Shown here: positions 56,906 through 64,000 of the stretch, piece after piece
How positions within the stretch are numbered: position 1 is the first letter of the stretch
How the letters are laid out: each line of letters opens with the position of its first letter
Assembly: GCA_964017145.1 (NCBI GenBank)
Contig: OZ024848.1
Span: forward strand, 2,616,501-2,680,500
DNA: 64,000 bases
Direction: 5' to 3'
From: Agrocybe praecox
Taxonomy: Eukaryota > Basidiomycota > Agaricomycetes > Agaricales > Agrocybaceae
Program-made: the position numbers and the translations under genes
Notes under the pieces: model-generated
Seen by the model: the letters and a program-made list of their open reading frames with translations, nothing else
The model's database searches: none
What the model was told of the DNA's origin: nothing

Positions 56906-58862
56906 ATGGAGCAGTCCAGAGTGCTACCAAAAGACCCTGCCAGTGGTCAGCCAGCCGAACACAATACAGCCTCAGATCCAGGTCACATACATCCAGAATG
57001 CCTCACACATCCCGAGATACACCTCAGGAATATGATTTGGCCAGACAAAGACATCTTATTCAGATCTGCGCCCAACACTGAGCTCGATATCGTTGAAATT
57101 CACCCTGATGGTCAGATGGTGCGCGAGGAAAGAATAGGCGCCCAACGATTTGCAACTTACTGCAAAACTAAGTCATTAGTAAGAATTCTGCCGTTTGTAT
57201 CGCGTATCATGCAGACTTATTTCGCATTGGCGGGTCATAGAACCCTAAATCCATCCCATCTCTTCGTTTGATGTAAGTGGTCTTTCAAATACTCGTCTAG
57301 TGGATACCGAAGCAGTACTGGCACTATCATCCAGTCTAATAAACAGTTTGGTTGTTCCTCGTCGCGGCGAATATTTCGAAGACCAAACGGCATCTCTCCT
57401 TCATGACACATTCCAAGTGCCAATGTCTTTCCTGCGCAGATTACAACCTTTTGATGCGGAGAATGAGAATACAATGTTCGTACGGAGAGATCCGCATGGT
57501 CGCGCCGTTTCAATTGGCGAGTAACCATATTAATTTCAGTGGCCACCAGTTAGCAGTAATTGATCGGGATAACTTTTCCAGATGCCTATTACAGGATGAG
57601 TCGATTCGGCAATAGTAATTATGGTCGCTGCTGCGTCTGGTTCTCTGAGAGCCTATCGGAACATACCGCGACTTATGTGATCTCCAACTGCTCGGAGTCC
57701 ATAACAAACCTCCTGTTGGCCGTGAAGGATGATCCTTTGATTCTGACTAGATTATGTTTCCCCCTCGCCATAAATGTGCTTCTCTTAGACGATGCTAGGA
57801 GTGTGACCAGGGCAGTGTTCTCTTATTACGAGAATTTTATTATAAAGGCCGTGAGTTTTTTCTTCCTCTCATCACCTTTTCATCGACCATCGACTCGTTA
57901 ATATAGCTAGCGACGTCTGTCCACAATAAACTTGAGGCATTGGAAGCTACGAACGATTCTTCCGAATCGCTAAATACATCTCTCCTTGACCTCAGTGTCT
58001 TGAAATTCGAATTTGGCCAGACAGCTTCAACTATCGAGTTTTTAAAAAATGTTCACAAGAGGTATACCGCCTTAGATGGAGCTTATGGCGTTCATCGAGA
58101 CACAAATCAAGTACCTGAATCTTTGGCATACTTGCAAGAAAATGTCAATGGGGTGATTGGACATGCTCAACAACTACAGGATCAGGCTTCCATCAAATTT
58201 AATTACGACACTACTTTGCAAAACAAAAAAAATAGCGAAATAAACATAGAAATTGCTCGCCTGACTGCCCAAATCGTAGTAGATTCCAAAAGGGATAGCT
58301 CCTCTATGATAATGTATGCAAAATCTCGCTCATTGTTTCATGAATTGTTTTTCCTTACTTTTGCTTTTTAAAAAAGAATTGCTGTTCTCACCATGTTTTT
58401 CTTACCTGGAACATTTATTTCAGTGAGTCTCTTCTCGGCGCCCCTTTTTCCTACTAAAATCTCTACCAGGCACTTTTCAGCATGGTGTCCTCCAATGTAT
58501 CCACAGATCCAACAGGAGGAATGACCTTCACAGTTTCTCCATTGTTGTGGCTTTATCCAGCCTTCGCCATACCATTGACCATAGCTGTGCTTGGGGTGTG
58601 GATTGTATGGCAGAAGCGGCGTTCCATCGCAATAGCGCATGACCTGCGTGCCCTGCTCTCTCCGAACACCAAGGATCTCGGCTCACCAAACAAAGCTGAA
58701 GCCATCAAGACGGACGACGATAAACTAAACAGCGAAGACGTAGAGAAGTTCACGAAAACGTCTGAGTTGAAAGTATTTTTCCGGCGTGGCATGGAATTTC
58801 TTAGAGAGCGAGGGCCCGAAATACCATTGAATGCGGGTGATATCAACGAAATGGATAACTAG
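56906..58862 (+). CDS. CorA-like two-TM membrane protein, copy 4 (533 aa, inverted unit)
   Basis: Exons 56906-57178, 57241-57272, 57335-57516, 57582-57850, 57907-58313, 58377-58422 and 58470-58862 join in frame to 533 residues; GC-AG intron 3 (AATTG|GCGAGT) is kept. Unlike copies 1-3, which begin MTSTM, this copy begins MEQSRVLPKDPASGQPAEHN; homology to the other copies fades at the start codon, so the N-terminal codons and promoter come from foreign flanking DNA. TM1 IAVLTMFFLPGTFISALFSM is followed by VSSNVSTDPTGGM (others VFFNV), then TM2 WLYPAFAIPLTIAVLGVWIV. It ends NEMDN. It may lack the ancestral promoter. Confidence 0.85.
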
Positions 58863-59421
58863 CGATACGAGAAGGTGAGTGTTATGACGAAGGGAAATAA
58901 TTTATTGCTCACACGCACCAGCTCTTGACAGGCTACGAATACAAGAAATTTGGGACATATTCAAAAGAATATGCTTATTTATTGTACTTACTACTGGCTG
59001 GTAATTTGACGTTCTATAATAGCTTTGTAAACAACAGTTAATATTGCGATGAAAACGTGCTGTGCCTTTGGCTCTTATATCCCCAGTTCATTATCACACG
59101 CTTTACCAGTTCCATCTAAATAATACTAATGACTACAGAAAGCCCTAGAACCAGCGAGATATATCATATAGCCCCTATCTGTTGGTGTGGTCGTATAAAA
59201 ATAGAACTTCGAATAATTGCCATAGGTGGCATATGTCAGATTCTGGAAACTTCGACCAAATACTGGTAGAATCTCCATTTTAGGAGAATTTGGTATGACT
59301 AAACCAACACGCAAGTGCGGCGTAATGGTATAAATACAGGCTTGTATTGGCCAGTACCTCAAACAAATTTTAACCCTAGCTTTCAATCAATAACCACTCT
59401 CAACTCTCAACTTGAAGCACA
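58863..59421. other. Unit spacer and HSP20-E promoter, with empty transposon site
   Basis: Reverse complement of the spacers in the other units. It holds the uninterrupted target site of the 10-kb transposon (about 58935-58955), the heat-shock element and the TATA box (59329-59336). Confidence 0.75.
59241..59253. promoter_or_regulatory. Heat-shock element of HSP20-E
   Basis: TTCtgGAAacTTC, three perfect units, about 170 bases upstream of the ATG and 76 bases before the TATA box. Confidence 0.85.
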
Positions 59422-60001
59422 ATGTCGAACGTTTTCTTCTACGAGCCATTCTATGATCTCGACCGGGTCCTCGAACAGGTCTTTAGCTCACCGAACGTGG
59501 GCAACCAGAAGAACAGGGAGCTCGCTCAGAGAAGTGAAGCCAATGGTGCCGTCAGGTCACTGAAACCAAGGTATGTTATTTGTTCAAGTACAATATTTTC
59601 TGTGTGAGCTTACAAGTTGACTCTTCAGGATGGACCTGCACGAAGACAAAGAGACAAATCTGGTTACAGCCAGCTTTGAATTTCCGGGCGTGACGAAGGA
59701 AGATATCAACATCGATGTGCACAACGGAAAACTCACTGTGTCGGCTGAGACGAAGCAATCGAGTGAGCACGATGAGAATGGATACGCCGTTCGTGAACGC
59801 CGCTTTGGAAAGTACTCAAGAACGTTACAGCTTCCTCAGGGAGTCAAAGTAAGTAGCATTGCTATGCTAAACCTTGAGAATGCTTGCTGACCAGAATATC
59901 AGGACGAGGAAATCAAAGCTTCTATGGACAACGGTCTGTTGACCGTTACATTCCCCAAGTCGACGCCTGAACTGGCGCCCAAGAAGATTACAATTTCGTG
60001 A
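59422..60001 (+). CDS. Small heat-shock protein HSP20, gene E (155 aa)
   Basis: Exons 59422-59570, 59629-59848 and 59903-60001 (149, 220, 99 nt), 155 residues. The N-terminal arm reads FFYEPFYDLDRVLEQVFSSP. The crystallin domain starts MDLHEDKETNLVTASFEFPG; the core is VHNGKLTVSAETKQSSEHDE and FGKYSRTLQLPQGVK; exon 3 reads DEEIKASMDNGLLTVTFPK. The C-terminus has I-x-I (ITIS). It is the plus-strand member of the family and lies about 560 bases downstream of CorA-like copy 4, the same relative order as in the other units. Confidence 0.96.
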
Positions 60002-60610
60002 TTTTGAACAGAATACCGCGCTTTCATTCTCCTATATCCTGAACAATATTTGGACATATATTCTTGTATTCTAGTTGCTTGCTGTAATAATAACAAAAAT
60101 CTCTTTATTTTGACAACGTTTGACCATTCCAACTACATCCTTCGCACTTACTTGTGTAGTTGAAAAGTCGACCAACATCCTTTCCCATATTCAAACTCGG
60201 TGTTGACCAATCTTTCGGGTTTCACCAGCCCAACCGTCTTCGTATATCAAACCGCGATCTTGTTTCATTGCCATATCTCTGGATTTCGTTAACAATTTGA
60301 ATATAAGGCAACGTGAAACATGCTCACCTAGACCTATCTCGAGAAACAACGATGTGACAAGGACAAGCCTGAGGAGCTTCGCTTTTGGGCGCCGGGTAAT
60401 AGGACAGAACGACGTATTGGGATTGTATGTCGAATCATATCAGGTTCTTCAAAGATAATGTTGTGAGAAAGAGGAAATAAAAAAAAAACTAAGCGCAGTT
60501 ACCCAATGGTTCTAAATGTCTGGCGGGAAGTGCTCGTGTGCCTTCTTCTCAATTTTGAATCCCTGCGCTTTAAACTCTCGATATCGTGTAGAAACAAAGA
60601 TCCTCCGAGT

Positions 60611-62046
60611 GCCCGCTAGCACATAGGTATTCCTTCTAATGATCGATGAAGCAAGACTCGAAAACCTGAATCGGGAGTCCTATCTCCCTGAGGAGTATGA
60701 GAAACTGTTGTGTGGAATCGCTTCGTTCGCAGATCGAGCGAGGGAGATTTCGAGTGCTGGTAAAAGTCTCGATTGTGGCTGCATCGCGACGTCGGTTTGA
60801 GTACCCAGTCGATCATTAAGAGTATCGTTATGGCGGAGAAAGCAAAGGGAACGCTGTCGAATTTGGGACTGTGGTAAGAGGTCCATTGATCACTATCGCA
60901 TCGTCAAAGCCATCTCATATTCTCCACATATGTAGAGTGCCGAAGTTTAGACGGGTTTGTTGTTTGCGACATGTGCGTATTGTGCGAAAAGGATGGTAAA
61001 TTCCTCTAGGAGAGGTGCGTGAATGTTGGAACTCAGCTTCACGATCGGTTTGTCTGTTGTCGTATCGAATTGGATGTCAAGGACCTGCAAATTTGGTGTA
61101 GACTTGTTCAATATTGGGCCCTGGCGAGAGATACAAACGCATATCTCGGGAAGATGCAATGAATGAAACGAGGGCTTTCAGGTTGAGATTGAGCCGATAC
61201 CAAGTCCACGCCGTTGGATTCAAGGAGCTATGAGTTGGTGTTCTGGATCCTAGACCGCGCAATCACACGAGACAGGAAAGCCCTTCGTGAATAACAGCAA
61301 ATCGTAGAAGACGGAGCCTTATGCGCAAAATAAGGCGCGTCAAATTTGGATATTTGGACAGTATACTCACAGTAAGTACTCCCTCCAACATCTCTTTAAA
61401 GCATCTTGCAGTGCACATCTCATACAAGTAGACTTGAATCAAGTGAGCCGCTTGAAGGCAAACGTGATAAAGAGGAAGAACAATAAGCGCGAGTCGTGGG
61501 AAATCACATATGTACGCTGCGCCTGTCTCGAGAGCTGGTGGCTTGAACTTCTCTTCCTGCATTTCGACAGAAAAACGACCCGATAAAGATGCAACCGGGC
61601 CGCACAAGACTATGGCAGAAAGAAAGCTCTGTAGTATGCTGGTGGATTTCATCAAGCTGTCTAGTAGAAGATAAAAGAATGTTCTATTCAACGTGCTTAT
61701 TAGCACCATTCCATGGAGGGGATATCCTTTCTGGATAATAGCGCGTTCATCCACCGGATTACCAGAACTCAGTAGCCTGCGAACCTCTGATATGCTCTCC
61801 TTTCCCTTCCAACGCAAACGAAAAAACTTGAATCCCATCGCTTCTCTCCCTGCATTTTGACAGAAAAAGGGCCTGATGAAGATGTGGTTGGATCGCTCAG
61901 GAACTTGAACTCCGACTCTCAGTGTAAGCACGATCTATGTCGGTGCAGAGACTACGACAAAAATAATGCTCTGTGTGGGGCAGACTGTTGGGCAGAAGAT
62001 GGAAGAATATCGACTTGCAAATTCCGTTCAACCTCATCCCTTCATC
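60611..62046. other. Stretch without a supported gene
   Basis: Minus-strand frames at 60947-61931 contain leucine-rich scraps (LSKYPNLTRLILRIRLRLL, APLLEEFTILFAQYAHVA) that could be remains of an F-box/LRR gene, but stops and frame changes separate them and no F-box was found. Confidence 0.35.
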
Positions 62047-62760
62047 ATGCAGAGACTTGACGCCAAAGGACGTACCGCAGTCAGCTCAGTAATCCCTGAT
62101 TCTCCTAATCCTAGCGTGAACGTGCAATTCGATTCACCTACGTCCGCGAAGAAAACCCAGTTCTGCAATATCGATCCGTCGCTGCAGTCGGCGATGAGTA
62201 CTATTCACCATCATTGCGAACGTCGAACGACGACATAACAACCAGTACATCCTTACACCGTCCACCAGCAAATCACACGCACCTTCAAGTGTCCTTTGAC
62301 ACTTTTGAAAATCATGTGGCGTCCATGTTTTCGTTTGCAGACTACCGTAGGACACGCAACACACGAGTTCTACTATGCGCATCTAGCCAGAAGCGAGGCT
62401 TCGGATTAGTGTCTCGAAGCACTCGTACAGGATGGCGACGGGCTCATTGTATTTCGAGGAGTCGATGAAGATGTTCTAGGTTCGTCAATAATCTTGCGTC
62501 TTAAGGCTTCTAATTCTGAAAGTGTACATACCCAGAAGACAAACAACACGGCCTCCTTCGAAATGAAGCCAGATCATTAATGGCCTTCATTCAAGAAAAA
62601 TCAACACTTGCCGATCCCACCCGGAAATTCTCCCTGATTCCCGCGGAAAAATCACCGACCATCGATCGTCTCATTTCTCTTTACCGTCCGGAGTCGTTGG
62701 TTGTTGGCACGCGAGGAAAACGATTTGGCAATAGTGCTGGGCAGTTTTTTTTAGATCATA
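62047..62760 (+). pseudogene. Universal-stress-protein (USP) gene remnant
   Basis: Scattered frames spell the fungal USP pattern in order: VSFDTFENHVASMFSF and YRRTRNTRVLLCASS in one frame, then EALVQDGDGLIVFRGVDEDV in another frame after a stop and shift. PTIDRLISLYRPESLVVGTR with GKRFGN follows; this last block is the nucleotide-binding end of the USP fold. Between them the frame is broken at least twice (near 62400-62410 and 62575-62580). The expected C-terminal segment after the VVGTRG motif is not seen. It is a decayed or heavily rearranged gene. Confidence 0.65.
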
Positions 62761-62959
62761 GGTCGTTGATCTTTCCAAATTTTGCTTCCATCGGGCAGCG
62801 TCCTTGGACTGATCCATCATCGAAGTTGACGGTGCAGAGTAAGGAAGATGTCACCAAAACTATACGAATATGACTCAATGAACCGACATACTCGGACAGC
62901 GCTCGAGCATAGAGGAAAACCTCGCGATACTTTCCCCCAGTTCCTGTTCTACTTGGATA

Positions 62960-64000
62960 ATGGTGGAATCTTCGCTCTTAAGCCCTCCGCATACCAAAGA
63001 CGCATCTACATGCAACCGCACACTCGATGAAGATATTCTATGCATCATATTCATGGAAAACGCCAAATCTCGTCGCGGACGACGGTTGGAAACTGCCCGC
63101 AACAGCTCTCAAGTGTGCCAACACTGGCGCAGAGTCAGTCTGCAATATTCCGCGCTATGGGGAAAATTGGTGGACTTGCGAGACTTGCGACACGGCACGC
63201 ACGATTGGACTCGTGAGGTGCTTTCGAGGGCGGGTGGCAGTTTATTGTGGATAACGGGTCCCTTGGACGACTGGCTCCATTCTACCCCCGATTTTCTTTA
63301 TTCCTTCATTGATCAGAAATGGCCCAACATCCAAAGGCTGGCCATCTCGGTAGAAGGAAACGAAGGACTACCCTATTGGAACAGCTTGTTTAGACGACCT
63401 GCACCAAACCTTGAGGAATTTGTTTTCTATCTCGAGGCCGGCAACTCGAACATTGTGAACCCCGAACGTTGGATTCTTCCCTCGGCCTTATTCAACTCCA
63501 CTGCGCCAGCTCTAAAAACGTTTAGCGTCTACAGGTCGAGTAAAATCAGGTACAAAAGCTACGAGTTGGCGATGGATGTGCCTATTTCATGGTTCTCCAA
63601 ACTTCGCTCCTTTTGTTTACGCCAAGATTTCACATTGAAACCACTGCTAGAAACACTCAAACTTCTTCCCCTTCTTGAAAATCTCAAGCTCTACGGATCC
63701 TCCATCTTCTCCAGAACAGACTCTGAGTCCGTGGTAGTCCGACTTCCCCGGCTGGTTGCTCTCACCTTCGAACGGTGGCAACTCCAGGATATAGAACCAT
63801 TCATAAAATGTATTGCTCCCGCACCTGGTTGCTCCCTATCCATATTCGCATCACGGCAATGCGATTGGATCCATCGTCTAGGTTTGGAAGTCCATCAACT
63901 GCACCTCATCATAATGCAGTATGCACAAGACTACTTCGAACACCATCCACCCACCAAAGTATCCATCTCCTGTGCTCCTGGTTTTCTTAAACTGCAAGAT
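62960..64000 (+). CDS. F-box protein, 5' part (runs off right edge)
   Basis: An uninterrupted frame of 347 codons begins at the ATG at 62960 and stays open to the last base. The F-box reads LDEDILCIIFMENAKS and NSSQVCQHWRRVSLQYSALW, followed by GTHDWTREVLSRAGG. Leucine-rich segments follow (WPNIQRLAISVEGNEGL, APNLEEFVFYLEAG, FSKLRSFCLRQDFTLKPLLE, LPLLENLKLYGSSIFSR, LPRLVALTFERWQLQDIEPF), as in mushroom F-box proteins and similar in plan to 49360-51024. The likely role is substrate choice in an SCF ubiquitin ligase. The USP remnant lies just upstream on the same strand. Confidence 0.85.
   Translation, partial: MVESSLLSPPHTKDASTCNRTLDEDILCIIFMENAKSRRGRRLETARNSSQVCQHWRRVSLQYSALWGKLVDLRDLRHGTHDWTREVLSRAGGSLLWITGPLDDWLHSTPDFLYSFIDQKWPNIQRLAISVEGNEGLPYWNSLFRRPAPNLEEFVFYLEAGNSNIVNPERWILPSALFNSTAPALKTFSVYRSSKIRYKSYELAMDVPISWFSKLRSFCLRQDFTLKPLLETLKLLPLLENLKLYGSSIFSRTDSESVVVRLPRLVALTFERWQLQDIEPFIKCIAPAPGCSLSIFASRQCDWIHRLGLEVHQLHLIIMQYAQDYFEHHPPTKVSISCAPGFLKLQD

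Larger units (their letters stand above)
56906..60610. repeat. Right arm of large inverted duplication (unit E)
   Basis: Reverse complement of 45205-49009. Similarity stops at the CorA-like start codon on the left and near 60610 on the right. Confidence 0.8.

Noticed and set aside
60947..61931. Minus-strand frames as an F-box gene
   Set aside because: Leucine-rich scraps exist, but stops and frame changes separate them and no F-box core was found.

Overview
The window reads as nuclear DNA of a mushroom-forming basidiomycete (Agaricomycetes). Genes are cut by many introns of about 50-60 nt with GT-AG (occasionally GC-AG) borders. The gene content includes an AA9 lytic polysaccharide monooxygenase, fungal alginate-lyase-fold secreted proteins, F-box proteins, fungal CorA-like membrane proteins and a Plavaka-type DNA transposase. 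No tRNA, rRNA or CRISPR array was found.

Layout. 1-6.45 kb holds two copies of an alginate-lyase-family gene (minus strand, first cut by the left edge) with their promoters, separated by a decayed amidase copy. 7.6-16.4 kb is framed by a ~1.2-kb inverted repeat; each arm carries a small Cys-rich (metallothionein-like) gene. Between the arms lie the intact amidase, a small heat-shock (HSP20) gene with a frame-breaking 16-bp duplication, and an eight-exon AA9 LPMO. 17.0-21.2 kb holds two tandem 2-oxoglutarate/Fe(II) oxygenase genes with the same 11-exon layout.

21.7-60.0 kb is dominated by four copies of a two-gene unit: a CorA-like two-TM membrane protein (about 518-533 aa, seven exons) followed by an HSP20 gene (155 aa, three exons) with a conserved heat-shock element and TATA box. 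Three units lie on the minus strand and one is inverted. In the first unit the gap between the two genes holds a 10,241-bp transposon with perfect 30-bp terminal inverted repeats and a TA target duplication; the other three units preserve the empty site. The transposon contains a Plavaka-like transposase with a C2H2 N-terminus, a coiled-coil accessory gene, a divergent large accessory gene, and a short ORF of a transposon-associated type.

Between the units lie two multi-pass membrane protein genes (36.7-39.6 kb), a 554-aa F-box gene, and two adjacent membrane-protein genes that share a Cys/Trp ectodomain pattern (51.7-56.3 kb). The right end has a decayed universal-stress-protein gene and the 5' part of a second F-box gene that runs off the window.

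Overall this looks like a fast-evolving accessory region built by segmental and inverted duplication, with stress-response genes (HSP20), secreted polysaccharide-active enzymes and transposon cargo. Exon boundaries were worked out by hand from splice signals, reading frame and comparison of paralogues within the window; no database search was run.
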